A stretch of 14,725 bases of DNA from JABCPE02 sp963519075 (GCA_963519075.1 CAUQMH010000037.1:1-14725); one strand, 5' to 3'; shown: positions 1 to 8,076, counted from the stretch's first letter. Numbers and translations: made by a program. The notes: generated by a model not told the origin, from the sequence alone.

Positions 1-552
1 AAAGAGGTTTCCTTCAGGGAATATCTTTTGCAGTCTTATGGAGAGGCTCAGAATAATCTGCTCAGCTGGATATTTGTCAGTTGTGCTTTTATTGTCAGTC
101 AAGCTCTTTTGTTGGCTCAGTATATTCCCATTGTCCCACGCTATGTGATGGACAATGATATTTCGGGCTGGGTTCCTAATAAAATAGGATTTATGATAAT
201 CATCCTGAGTGTTTATTATTTACTAAAAGCGCTCATTACTTTATTGTTTTATAGAGCGGTTACAAGACCTAAAAAATGGCTGATTTTGGGATTCATTGCT
301 CAGCGGTTTTATTTTGTAGAATCTCTTTTGATAATGCTGGCTGTCATTGTCCACTACTATTTAGGTGTTGATAAGCAGCAGGCTTACCTTATATATATAA
401 TTACAGAATTGGTCTTTTTTGTTGTAAAAAATATATGTTATTTTCTCCACAAAGAAAAGCCTTTACCAGAGGAGTGGTATTATAAAATTTTGTATATTTG
501 CACGCTCCAAATTTTGCCTATGCTGGCGGTTTGGAAGTTTGTATTTTTATGA
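1..552 (+). CDS. DUF4271-like integral membrane protein (5' end outside window)
   Basis: The reading frame is open from the first base (begins KEVSFREYLL), so the true start lies upstream; the TTG at 28 is probably internal. The visible 183 residues hold about five hydrophobic segments: LLSWIFVSCAFIVSQALLL, IGFMIIILSVYYLLKALI, a segment around VESLLIMLAVIVHYY, AYLIYIITELVFFVVKNI, and a C-terminal one ending WKFVFL. The size, polytopic layout and position just upstream of hemD match the DUF4271 proteins of Flavobacteriia, whose function is unknown. It is 14 nt from hemD and probably in the same transcript. No catalytic motif is visible. The family call rests on recollection of gene order and general character, not on a search. 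Confidence 0.75.
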   Translation, partial: KEVSFREYLLQSYGEAQNNLLSWIFVSCAFIVSQALLLAQYIPIVPRYVMDNDISGWVPNKIGFMIIILSVYYLLKALITLLFYRAVTRPKKWLILGFIAQRFYFVESLLIMLAVIVHYYLGVDKQQAYLIYIITELVFFVVKNICYFLHKEKPLPEEWYYKILYICTLQILPMLAVWKFVFL

Positions 553-566
553 ACCTATAAGGATAA

Positions 567-1310
567 ATGATGAAAGTAAGGTCAATATTGGTATCACAAC
601 CGGCACCAAGTGCAGAATCTTCTCCATATTTGGAGCTTTTAAAAAGGGAAAAAATAAAGGTGGATTTCCGCTCTTTTATACAAGTGGCGGGAGTAGATGC
701 AAGGGAATTCAGACAGCAGAAAATAGATATTTCACAGTATACAGGAATAATATTCACAAGTAGAGGAGCTATTGACCATTATTTTAGATTGGCAGAAGAA
801 CTTCGCTACCAAGTGCCAGACAGCATGAGATACATCTGTCAATCTGAAGCTGTTGCGAACTATTTGCAAAAACATATTGTTTACAGAAAGAGAAAGATAA
901 GTTTTGGAGAGAAAACAGTGGCGGATATGCTGCCTTTGTTCAAAAAATTTCCAGATGAAAAATACCTCCTGCCATGTTCTGATGTGATGGGAGATGATAT
1001 TCCTAAGGTTTTGGATAGCTCTGGAATAGACTGGACAAAAGCTGTGATGTACAAAACCGTAAGCAGTGACTTGTCTGATGTAAAACTTAAGGACTATGAC
1101 ATGCTTGTGTTTTTCAGTCCGCAGGGAATAAAATCTTTATTCAAGAATTTTGAAGATTTTAAACAAGGAGACAAAAAAATAGGTGTTTTTGGTGAGGGAA
1201 CCAGACAGGCTGCGGAAGAAGCAGGATTGCGCGTGGATGTAATGGCGCCTACAAAGGAAACTCCTTCTATGGCTATGGCAATAGAAAAATATATTGCGAA
1301 TAGTAAATAA
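567..1310 (+). CDS. hemD: Uroporphyrinogen-III synthase
   Basis: Cytoplasmic heme-pathway enzyme that closes hydroxymethylbilane with inversion of ring D to give uroporphyrinogen III. The 247-residue length is normal for HemD. Sequence features fit the two-lobed fold: the N-terminal strand RSILVSQPAP followed by SSPYLELL, the mid-lobe strand-turn GIIFTSRGAIDHYF, and the second-lobe signature DMLVFFSPQGIKSLF followed by KIGVFGEGTRQAAEEAGL near the C-terminus, where the family has its conserved Thr/Ser-Pro-x-Gly and late Gly-x-x-Thr regions. Two adjacent ATG codons (567 and 570) are possible starts; starting at 570 gives MKVRSILVSQ, which resembles relatives better. An AAGGA-like stretch lies just upstream. 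It follows the DUF4271-like gene by 14 nt and is followed by a hairpin terminator. Confidence 0.9.
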   Translation: MMKVRSILVSQPAPSAESSPYLELLKREKIKVDFRSFIQVAGVDAREFRQQKIDISQYTGIIFTSRGAIDHYFRLAEELRYQVPDSMRYICQSEAVANYLQKHIVYRKRKISFGEKTVADMLPLFKKFPDEKYLLPCSDVMGDDIPKVLDSSGIDWTKAVMYKTVSSDLSDVKLKDYDMLVFFSPQGIKSLFKNFEDFKQGDKKIGVFGEGTRQAAEEAGLRVDVMAPTKETPSMAMAIEKYIANSK

Positions 1311-1348
1311 AGTTGATTTTTTCATTGTTTAAAAATAAATTAGTTACT

Positions 1349-1383
1349 AACATCTCTCTTGGGTTAAGGGAGGTGTTATTTTT
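1349..1383 (+). terminator. Hairpin with U-tract after hemD
   Basis: Left arm AACATCTCTCTT (1349-1360), loop GGGTT, right arm AAGGGAGGTGTT (1366-1377). All 12 positions pair if two G-U pairs are allowed, and the stem is followed by ATTTTT. This is a good intrinsic terminator for hemD. It ends only about 14 nt before the ptrB start codon, so it could also act on the ptrB leader. Confidence 0.75.
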
Positions 1384-1396
1384 AAAAAATACCAAA

Positions 1397-3442
1397 ATGA
1401 AACAACCACAAGCGAAAAAGATAGAAAAGAAACTCACTATACACGGAGACCAGAGAATAGACAACTACTACTGGCTCAACGAGAGGGAAAACCCAGAGGT
1501 CATCGCCTATTTAGAGGAGGAAAATGCCTATTGTAACTTCATCATGAAGGACACGGAACAGCTCCAAGAGGAACTCTTCCAAGAGATGAAAGCCCACTAT
1601 AAGGAGGATGACGAGAGTTTGCCCTATTTCTTTAACCAATATTGGTATATCACTCGCTATCACAAGGGTGGAGAATATCCTGTTTTTTACAGAAAATATC
1701 AAACATTAGAGAACGAAGAAGAGCTTTTGCTCGATGTAAATATTTTGGCTCAAAACCACGATTTCTACGATGTGGGCGGAATTTCCGTTTCGCTGGATAA
1801 TACGCTTCTTGTCTATTCAGAAGACATTACAGGAAGGCGAATTTATACCATCCGAATAAAGGATTTAAAACAAGAAAAAAACTTCTCAGAAGCGATAGAA
1901 AACACCACAGGGAAAATAGTCTGGGCGAATGATAATGAGCATTTTTTCTACATCAGAAAAGATGAAAGTCTTCGTGCATTTCAGGTTTTTCGGCACAAGG
2001 TAGGAACGCCGCAGGAAGAAGATGTTTTGATTTTCCATGAAAAAGACGAGGCCTTTGATGTAGGTGTTTTCAAAACCAAATCTTTGGAGTATATTTTTAT
2101 CGTGAGTTCCTCTACGATTTCGGATGAGCATAGATTTATCCCAGCTGATAATGTTTTTGCGGAATGGAAACTTTTCCAAAAAAGGGAAGAAAATTTAGAA
2201 TATGCTGTAGAACATTACCAGAACGACTTTTATGTTTTGACCAATGAAGGAAAAGCTACCAATTTCAAACTGATGAAGACGCCACTTTCGCAGACGGAAA
2301 AAGAACATTGGCGGGAGCTGATTCCTCATAGAAAAGAGGTGCTTTTGGAAGGTTTTGAGATATTCAAAAACTATTTGGTTCTCGAAGAAAGAGAAAGAGG
2401 CCTGCTTCAGATTAAAATCATTGATAACCAATCAGGTAAATCATGGTATTTGCCCTTTAATGACCCTGCTTATACCGCTTATATTGGATTAAATTTAGAG
2501 TTTGATACCGAAACTTTGCGCTATGGCTATGTTTCCATGACTACGCCTAACTCTACCTATGAGTATAATATGAAAGACCAAACGACCAAACTGCTGAAAC
2601 AGCAGGAAGTTTTGGGCGGAAAGTTCCACAGCGAAAACTACATTTCCGAAAGAATATGGGCGCCTTCCCGAGATGGGAAATCCAGCATCCCAATTTCTCT
2701 GGTCTATCACAAAGACACGAAAAAATCTGCTGAAACTCCACTCCTGCTCTATGGCTATGGCAGCTATGGGCATACTGTGGACGCTGCGTTTTCCAGCGTG
2801 AGGCTTTCTCTTTTGGATAGAGGCTTTCTCTATGCGATTGCCCACATCAGAGGAGGAGAATATTTAGGAAGGGAGTGGTACGAAGACGGAAAAATGCTCC
2901 ACAAGAAAAATACTTTTTATGATTTCATAGATGCAGCAAGATTTTTGGTGAAGGAAAATTATACTTCGCCAGAGCATCTCTACGCCATGGGCGGAAGTGC
3001 AGGAGGGCTTCTGATGGGCGCTGTGATGAATGAAGCGCCAGAGCTGTTCTGTGGCATCGTGGCGCAGGTGCCGTTTGTGGATGTGGTGACCACTATGCTG
3101 GATGAGACCATTCCGCTCACTACAGGAGAATACGATGAATGGGGAAATCCCAACGAAAAGGAATATTATGATTATATGAAATCCTATTCTCCTTATGACA
3201 ATGTCGAAGCCAAGGATTATCCTAATATTCTTATTACCACGGGACTGCATGATAGTCAAGTGCAGTACTGGGAACCTGCCAAATGGACAGCCAAACTGAG
3301 AGAGCTGAAAACGGATAACAATCTTCTGCTTTTCAAAACGGATATGACCTCTGGGCACGGCGGCGCTTCGGGGCGTTTCGAGAGCTTGAAGGAAGATGCT
3401 TTGGAGTATGCATTTTTATTGAAATTAGAAAAGAAAGTTTGA
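1397..3442 (+). CDS. ptrB: Oligopeptidase B (protease II), S9A serine peptidase
   Basis: Prolyl-oligopeptidase-family enzyme that cleaves short peptides after Arg/Lys; the product is 681 residues, the usual size. The N-terminal part is the beta-propeller domain (opening IHGDQRIDNYYWLNER is typical). The C-terminal alpha/beta-hydrolase domain carries a complete triad: Ser534 in GGSAGG, Asp619 in LHDSQV and His654 in SGHGG. The acidic stretch TTGEYDEWGNP, the region giving oligopeptidase B its preference for basic residues, is present. No signal peptide, so probably cytosolic. The frame is open back to 1313, but the ATG at 1397 gives the family-typical N-terminus MKQPQAKKIEKKL, and the upstream codons overlap the hemD terminator. 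Parts are GC-rich for this window (34 of 60 bases in 3001-3060). Confidence 0.94.
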   Translation: MKQPQAKKIEKKLTIHGDQRIDNYYWLNERENPEVIAYLEEENAYCNFIMKDTEQLQEELFQEMKAHYKEDDESLPYFFNQYWYITRYHKGGEYPVFYRKYQTLENEEELLLDVNILAQNHDFYDVGGISVSLDNTLLVYSEDITGRRIYTIRIKDLKQEKNFSEAIENTTGKIVWANDNEHFFYIRKDESLRAFQVFRHKVGTPQEEDVLIFHEKDEAFDVGVFKTKSLEYIFIVSSSTISDEHRFIPADNVFAEWKLFQKREENLEYAVEHYQNDFYVLTNEGKATNFKLMKTPLSQTEKEHWRELIPHRKEVLLEGFEIFKNYLVLEERERGLLQIKIIDNQSGKSWYLPFNDPAYTAYIGLNLEFDTETLRYGYVSMTTPNSTYEYNMKDQTTKLLKQQEVLGGKFHSENYISERIWAPSRDGKSSIPISLVYHKDTKKSAETPLLLYGYGSYGHTVDAAFSSVRLSLLDRGFLYAIAHIRGGEYLGREWYEDGKMLHKKNTFYDFIDAARFLVKENYTSPEHLYAMGGSAGGLLMGAVMNEAPELFCGIVAQVPFVDVVTTMLDETIPLTTGEYDEWGNPNEKEYYDYMKSYSPYDNVEAKDYPNILITTGLHDSQVQYWEPAKWTAKLRELKTDNNLLLFKTDMTSGHGGASGRFESLKEDALEYAFLLKLEKKV

Positions 3443-3531
3443 TTTTTTTTAATGATAATCTTGGGTTTAATTTTTTGAACATCAGCGGACAGATGAAAGA
3501 AAAAATGTAACTTTACATAAAATTATAAAGA

Positions 3532-4695
3532 ATGCGAAAAATTAAAAACATACTTTTTTACTCTATTTTAGTAAGTTTTTTGTATTCGTGCAAAGTTTCG
3601 GAAATGGTGAAAATTGATGATATCTCCATGCTGAATGGTAGATATTATACGAAATCAATCCCTCATAAAGAGCAACAAGGGGAATACCAAAACCACTTGC
3701 TGAGGTTGTTAAATGTGATAGAGGACATTCGCCCTTCTTATTATATAGATTTTGAATTTGAGGATAATGAAAAACTGAAAATCTCTTATCCTATTTATAA
3801 AAATGATACGACTTTGGTAGAAACCAGATATCTTCATGGTAAAAAAAGGAGAAAATATTGGGAAGTTTATTTCGAGAACGAAAGTGTAAATATTCCCTTT
3901 ATTTATGGGAGAGTCATAAAGGATAGGGTAAGAATAGGAAAGAACACTAAAAACCAGCTTTTGATGGAAAAATTCACCAATAATGAAGGCTGGGTACTGT
4001 TTTTAGGCGATGGCTATGCGCTAAAATCTAAAAATGTTTTTTATCATTATGAGGACTATCCTAATATGAAGCCTTTTGAGGAAAAGGGACTTTGGGGAGT
4101 TGTGCGCGGTGAAGAAATCATGGTGCAGCCTAAGTATCAGATAACGGAAGTCTTTGAGCAAAAATATATTAAGGCAAAAATAAACGGAAAATGGTCTCTT
4201 TTAGACCAAGAAGGAAAAATGATTATCCCTCCGAAATATGATGATGTTTCAAACATTGATAGAGCAACAAAATCAGTGTTTTATGTGGTAAAAGATGAAA
4301 AAACAGGGCTGGTCAATATACAAGGCAAAGAGATTACGCCCATAGACTATGATGTGATAAGCGAAGGTGAAAAAGATGTTTTTGTCTTGACACAAGGGGA
4401 TTTACGAGGAGTTCTTTTTAAACAAAAAATATTGGTGCCTTCTATTTATGAAAGTATCAATGGTTATGGGCTGAAAATAGGACAATATAAAAACATGAAG
4501 CCGGGTAGAAGGTACTATAATGCGCAGAGAGATGGCAAAAAATATGTTCTAGATGACCAAGGGAACGAATATGAGCTGGAAGAAACCGAAATTCAGAGTA
4601 TACGCAAGGCATTACTACATGGTATGTCTGCGCCGAAATATTCCATTAAGCAGGAAACGGCGAGAAAAGTTTCACTAGATGAATGGAAAAAATAA
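3532..4695 (+). CDS. WG-repeat lipoprotein
   Basis: A 387-residue predicted lipoprotein. The N-terminus is basic then hydrophobic and ends in a lipobox LYSC with the acylated cysteine at residue 20, so the mature protein should be attached to the outer or inner membrane. The C-terminal half contains WG-type repeats: GLWGVVRGEEIMVQPKYQ (Trp188), NGKWSLLDQEGKMIIPPKY (Trp221) and a degenerate unit TGLVNIQGKEITPIDYD around residues 258-278. Such repeats pair a Gly-x-Trp/Leu start with a following I-x-P-x-x-Y-D strand. The N-terminal 180 residues are not recognised. Function unknown. A small gene follows after 12 nt, suggesting co-transcription. I found no convincing promoter in 3443-3531, only a lone weak TAACTTTA at 3508. 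Confidence 0.82.
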   Translation: MRKIKNILFYSILVSFLYSCKVSEMVKIDDISMLNGRYYTKSIPHKEQQGEYQNHLLRLLNVIEDIRPSYYIDFEFEDNEKLKISYPIYKNDTTLVETRYLHGKKRRKYWEVYFENESVNIPFIYGRVIKDRVRIGKNTKNQLLMEKFTNNEGWVLFLGDGYALKSKNVFYHYEDYPNMKPFEEKGLWGVVRGEEIMVQPKYQITEVFEQKYIKAKINGKWSLLDQEGKMIIPPKYDDVSNIDRATKSVFYVVKDEKTGLVNIQGKEITPIDYDVISEGEKDVFVLTQGDLRGVLFKQKILVPSIYESINGYGLKIGQYKNMKPGRRYYNAQRDGKKYVLDDQGNEYELEETEIQSIRKALLHGMSAPKYSIKQETARKVSLDEWKK

Positions 4696-4707
4696 AAAGA
4701 AAAAATC

Positions 4708-5058
4708 ATGAATGAAGCAGAAATTTGGAAGCAAATAGAGGAATTTTTTGTGAAAAATTTTGACACAGAAAAAAATCCTCCAATAGAGACATTATTGTTT
4801 TTGATAGGAATACAGGAGCTGGGAAGCGGCTGGCAGAAATACACAAAAGATGACAAAATCAATCTGATACACATCGCTGTGTGTAGGCTGTTGGAGCCTT
4901 TTGGTTATTATAAATTTGAAGGTTATGATGAGGACGGTTGGCCTAAATACGAAATCCTAGAAAATCTACCAGAACTAAAGGCTAATGAACAGCAGATACT
5001 CATGAAGAAAGCCATAATTCAGTATTTCATAGATGAAGATTTATTAGAAAAAAAATAG
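4708..5058 (+). CDS. Hypothetical soluble protein, 116 aa
   Basis: A small acidic protein without signal peptide or membrane segment. It looks helical, with an N-terminal helix NEAEIWKQIEEFFVKNF, a Gly-rich turn IQELGSGWQKYTKDDK, a helix INLIHIAVCRLLEPFGYY, then a Tyr/Asp/Gly-rich turn FEGYDEDGWPKYEI and a C-terminal helical tail ending LLEKK. I recognise no catalytic motif. It starts 12 nt after the WG-repeat lipoprotein and is probably its operon partner. The coding call rests on the tight spacing, a clean ATG and normal amino-acid composition; no function is proposed. Confidence 0.75.
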   Translation: MNEAEIWKQIEEFFVKNFDTEKNPPIETLLFLIGIQELGSGWQKYTKDDKINLIHIAVCRLLEPFGYYKFEGYDEDGWPKYEILENLPELKANEQQILMKKAIIQYFIDEDLLEKK

Positions 5059-5069
5059 ATTTTATGAAA

Positions 5070-5168
5070 AATATTTTGTTAAATATTTCGTTTTTAACAT
5101 ATTATTTCTAATATTTGTGGTATAAAATTTGTTTATACATAATAAATTAGATATTTTAACAAAATATT
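5070..5168 (+). promoter_or_regulatory. Nested inverted repeats in the kinase leader
   Basis: The 114-nt gap before the histidine kinase is very AT-rich and highly structured. The outer arms AATATTTTGTTAAA (5070-5083) and TTTAACAAAATATT (5155-5168) are perfect 14-nt complements. Inside lie TCTAAT (5107-5112) with ATTAGA (5146-5151), and GTATAAA (5120-5126) with TTTATAC (5132-5138) around a 5-nt loop; these inner pairs are separated by symmetrical 7-nt gaps. GTTAAA (5078-5083) can alternatively pair with TTTAAC at 5093-5098. The right outer arm ends 4 nt before the start codon. Near-promoter TTTG motifs occur at 5114 and 5128, but neither has correct TAnn spacing. It could be an operator or an RNA leader structure; the function is inference. 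Confidence 0.5.
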
Positions 5169-5172
5169 GTAG

Positions 5173-6726
5173 ATGAATAATCGTTTTATTCTAATATTGT
5201 CCTTTGCGATGACTATATCATTGGTCATCTTTATTTCCTTGCAGTTGTATTGGGTTAGAGGTTATTATCGTGCTTTGGAGCAGGATTTTTCTAATAAAGT
5301 GCACAGTGTACTAGAGACCACCACTAAAAAAATAGAAGGAATAGAGATAGAGCAGTATCTGAATGTGGAATATCCTAATTTTGGGAAGACTGTGGTTTCT
5401 GTGAAGGAACAGCCTGCTACAGAAACTTATATCCAGCAGGTAACAGATTCTGCTACAAAAAAACAAATTCTCTTTTCTAAAAAAATCATAGAAAGCCAAA
5501 ATATTCCAATATCACAAAGCGGAGATAGTTTGGAATTGATGAAAATGTATACAGATGAAGGGCAAATCAATATCAGAAAAGACCCTGCAATCCCAGAAAA
5601 ACTAACCACTGAAATCAACCAAACAGTAAGAAATAACACCTATCAGCTCAAAGAATTTGCAAAACTAAATGCCAGCAATCTTCCTGTGGAGAGAAGGGTA
5701 AGCTTGAAAGTTCTCGACTCTGTGCTGACCAGAGAGCTTAATATGATGGGAATTAGCGGGGATTTTGGATTTGCTATTTTGGACAAAAATAATGAGAGAA
5801 CATCCATAGCAAATGATATTTTCAAAGAAAAAGAAGAAGGAAAGACGCAGTATTCTTACCCTCTTTTTACGGATAATAAGGATAGAACGATATATACTTT
5901 GTCTTTGATTTTTCCTCACAAAGACTATTCTTTAGCAAGAAATAATATTCCGATGCTGCTGGGAATGGCATTATCACTTTTTACGATTTTGGGGATTTAT
6001 ATCATTTCGGTTAATTATATGATGAGACAAAAGAAAATAGCCGATATCAAGACGGATTTTATCAATAACATGTCTCATGAATTTAAGACTCCTTTGGCAA
6101 CCATTTCAGTCGCTACGGATTCATTAAATAATGATAAAATAGCCACCAATCCAGAGAAAGTGAAGTATTATTCACAACTCATAAAGCAGGAAAACATTCG
6201 GATGAAAAAGCAGGTGGAAAGTGTTCTGAATATGTCCAAACTGGAGCGAAAAGAGATGCAACTGTGCTTGAAACAGACTAATGTGAGGGAATTGATACAT
6301 AAACTCGCGGAGTCTTTCAGACTAATAGTGGAGGAGCGAGGAGGAACTCTTACAGAGGACTTTACAGCGGAGAAATTCACATTAAAAATAGATGAATTTC
6401 ACCTGTCTAATGCACTTATAAACCTTCTGGATAACGCTAATAAATATTCTCCTGAAAAACCAGAAATTAAAATAAAAACCCGAAACGAAGGTAATAAATA
6501 TGTAATAGAAATTTCCGATAAAGGAATGGGAATGGAGGCTTTTAACAAGAAAAAAATCTTTGAAAAATTCTTCCGTGAAGAAACAGGAAATGTGCATAAT
6601 GTAAAGGGACAGGGCTTAGGTTTATCTTATGTAAAACGCATCATAGAACTTCATGGAGGGCAGATTTTAGTAGAATCTACAAAAGGGCAGGGAAGCACTT
6701 TTATAGTGAAGCTGCCAATGAGCTAA
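5173..6726 (+). CDS. Membrane sensor histidine kinase (HAMP-less)
   Basis: A 517-residue two-component sensor. One transmembrane helix lies at about residues 5-26 and a second at about 260-283, enclosing a periplasmic sensor region of about 230 residues that I do not recognise. No HAMP domain follows; the second helix runs almost directly into the dimerisation helix with the H-box NNMSHEFKTPLATIS (phospho-acceptor His302). The ATP-binding domain has the N-box NALINLLDNANKYSPE (Asn417, Asn421), the G1 box ISDKGMGM (Asp449), the F-box IFEKFFRE and the G2 box GQGLGLSYVKRI (from Gly479). All catalytic elements look intact. The response regulator follows after 25 nt. The layout resembles the RprX/RprY pairs of Bacteroidota; the signal sensed is unknown. 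Confidence 0.92.
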   Translation: MNNRFILILSFAMTISLVIFISLQLYWVRGYYRALEQDFSNKVHSVLETTTKKIEGIEIEQYLNVEYPNFGKTVVSVKEQPATETYIQQVTDSATKKQILFSKKIIESQNIPISQSGDSLELMKMYTDEGQINIRKDPAIPEKLTTEINQTVRNNTYQLKEFAKLNASNLPVERRVSLKVLDSVLTRELNMMGISGDFGFAILDKNNERTSIANDIFKEKEEGKTQYSYPLFTDNKDRTIYTLSLIFPHKDYSLARNNIPMLLGMALSLFTILGIYIISVNYMMRQKKIADIKTDFINNMSHEFKTPLATISVATDSLNNDKIATNPEKVKYYSQLIKQENIRMKKQVESVLNMSKLERKEMQLCLKQTNVRELIHKLAESFRLIVEERGGTLTEDFTAEKFTLKIDEFHLSNALINLLDNANKYSPEKPEIKIKTRNEGNKYVIEISDKGMGMEAFNKKKIFEKFFREETGNVHNVKGQGLGLSYVKRIIELHGGQILVESTKGQGSTFIVKLPMS

Positions 6727-6751
6727 ATAATTAACACTAAAAATAAGAAAT

Positions 6752-7438
6752 ATGAATAATAGAATTTTGTTGGTTGAAGATGATCAAAGTTTTGGAGCGG
6801 TGCTAAAAGACTATCTTATGATGAACAATTATGAGGTAACGCTTGCAACTGATGGAGAACAGGGACTAAAAGAATTCATGGAAAATGAATTTGATATTGG
6901 TATTTTTGATGTCATGATGCCTAAAAAGGATGGATTTTCACTCGCGGAAGATGTTAAGCGAATCAATAAAAATATGCCTATCATATTTCTGACAGCCAAG
7001 AACTTACGAGAAGACATTCTAAAAGGTTACCAGATAGGTGCGGATGACTACATTACCAAACCATTTGATACTGAACTTCTTTTGTATAAAATAAAAGCCA
7101 TCCTACAAAGAAGTGCTGTGGTGGAAGAAGATGAGCAGGAACATTTTAAAATAAGTAATATAGAGTTTGATTCAGTTTTGAGACAGCTAAAAGTTCATGA
7201 TGCTGAATACAAGCTATCTCCAAAGGAAAATGAACTCCTCAAAATGCTTTGTATGCACAGAAATGATTTCATGCCGAGAGACCTAGCGCTTAGAAAGATT
7301 TGGAAAAAAGAGAATTATTTCACGGCGCGAAGCATGGATGTGTATATAGCGAAACTAAGAAAACTCCTCAAAGATGACGAAGGTCTGGAAATTATCAATG
7401 TTCATGGAGAAGGTTTCAGGCTTTTAGTAAAAAACTAA
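6752..7438 (+). CDS. OmpR/PhoB-family response regulator
   Basis: A 228-residue DNA-binding response regulator. The receiver domain (residues 1 to about 120) has the acidic pair Asp10-Asp11 in LLVEDDQSF, the phospho-acceptor Asp53 in IFDVMMPKKDG, the switch Thr81 in FLTAKN and Lys103 in YITKPFD. The C-terminal winged-helix domain (about 130-226) contains LSPKENELLKMLC and the recognition-helix region RSMDVYIAKLRKLL, ending in the wing GEGFRLLVKN. It is the cognate partner of the kinase 25 nt upstream, with no terminator between them. RprY-like by appearance. Its operator could include the inverted repeats upstream of the kinase, but this is untested. Confidence 0.94.
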   Translation: MNNRILLVEDDQSFGAVLKDYLMMNNYEVTLATDGEQGLKEFMENEFDIGIFDVMMPKKDGFSLAEDVKRINKNMPIIFLTAKNLREDILKGYQIGADDYITKPFDTELLLYKIKAILQRSAVVEEDEQEHFKISNIEFDSVLRQLKVHDAEYKLSPKENELLKMLCMHRNDFMPRDLALRKIWKKENYFTARSMDVYIAKLRKLLKDDEGLEIINVHGEGFRLLVKN

Positions 7439-7458
7439 CACCAAATTTTATATAAATA

Positions 7459-7490
7459 AAAACTCCCTTGCAAATCAGCAAGGGAGTTTT
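7459..7490. terminator. Bidirectional intrinsic terminator
   Basis: A perfect 13-bp stem AAAACTCCCTTGC (7459-7471) and GCAAGGGAGTTTT (7478-7490) with a 6-nt loop AAATCA. T-runs lie on the 3' side in both directions. It sits between the convergent response regulator and SPOR genes, so it should terminate both transcripts. Confidence 0.92.
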
Positions 7491-7513
7491 GTATAGAATT
7501 ATATATTAAAATG

Positions 7514-8011
7514 TTATTTGGCTTCTACACAGAAAACTCGGTATTGTGTAGAGATGGCACCTTTGAATTTGGCTTTCACTTTTTTCAAGTCCGCTGCGGC
7601 TGACTCTTTTGATAGGTAACTTCCTGCCAATACTTTGTAATTAGGTCTTAGAGAGGCATCTACTTCTACTTTTATGGCAGGGAAAGCTTGTCTAAATTCT
7701 GTTCTTAGATTGTTAGCTTCTTCAGAGCTTTTTACCACACCTACTTGAATTTTATACCCTAAAATTCTAGGATTTTTCTTACATATTTCTGCTTGAGAAA
7801 GTGGTTTGGAGCTGGTGTCATCATTTGTTCGGAGAGACTTTTTTTTGCATTCGTTTTCCATAGATGCTATCACATCATCTATTCTTTTATCCATTGTGAT
7901 GGTAAATTCATTTCCATTTATGCTGTCTCTTTTAGTTACAATCTGAGCATTTACTTTAGCAAAACCAGCAGGTAATAATATTAGCAAAACTACTTTTAAT
8001 ATATTTTTCAT
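7514..8011 (-). CDS. Secreted SPOR-domain protein
   Basis: A 165-residue exported protein. The first 22 residues form a signal peptide (MKNILKVVLLILLPAGFAK, predicted cleavage after VNA and before Gln23), with no lipobox. The C-terminal part, from about residue 84 (ILGYKIQVGVVKSSEEANNL to the end), fits a SPOR domain: YKIQVGVV strand, SSEEANNLRTEF helix, then NYKVLAGSYLSKESAAADLK as the second repeat unit. SPOR domains bind peptidoglycan lacking stem peptides, often at division sites, so a periplasmic wall-binding role is likely. The linker has Cys residues (ENECKKK, ICKKNP) and a late FCVEAK, which may form disulfides. It is transcribed convergently with the regulator and has its own promoter at 8028-8058. 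Confidence 0.87.
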   Translation of the reverse strand: MKNILKVVLLILLPAGFAKVNAQIVTKRDSINGNEFTITMDKRIDDVIASMENECKKKSLRTNDDTSSKPLSQAEICKKNPRILGYKIQVGVVKSSEEANNLRTEFRQAFPAIKVEVDASLRPNYKVLAGSYLSKESAAADLKKVKAKFKGAISTQYRVFCVEAK

Positions 8012-8027
8012 TATCTACAATTTTCAG

Positions 8028-8058
8028 CAAAAGTATAAATATAGTTTTTATTATTCAA
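8028..8058 (-). promoter_or_regulatory. Bacteroidota-type promoter for the SPOR gene
   Basis: On the minus strand: TTG (plus 8056-8058), exactly 20 nt, then TACTTTTG (plus 8028-8035), a full match to the TAnnTTTG -7 element. This spacing fits the known Bacteroides/Flavobacterium consensus. The leader before the ATG at 8011 would be only about 10-15 nt. Confidence 0.72.
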
Positions 8059-8076
8059 TATATTTCAATAATTTAT

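Noticed and set aside
539..763. Forward open frame overlapping the start of hemD
   Set aside because: It is in another frame over the conserved HemD N-terminus and has no plausible protein character.
1313..1396. Extended N-terminus of oligopeptidase B from the TTG at 1313
   Set aside because: The extra 28 codons run through the hemD terminator hairpin and have no family counterpart; the ATG at 1397 gives the usual N-terminus.
2864..3358. Long antisense open frame (164 codons) opposite ptrB
   Set aside because: It lies wholly opposite the catalytic domain of ptrB; the His-rich, Ile-rich translation has no recognisable domain and is a by-product of ptrB codon use.
3472..3515. Possible promoter for the WG-repeat lipoprotein (TTG at 3475, TAACTTTA at 3508)
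   Set aside because: The spacing is 30 nt instead of about 20 and the -7 element lacks its final G, so it is not listed as a feature.
5109..5131. TAATATTTG and TATAAAATTTG as -7 elements for the kinase gene
   Set aside because: Both have a 3-nt instead of 2-nt gap in TAnnTTTG and neither has a TTG at the right upstream distance.
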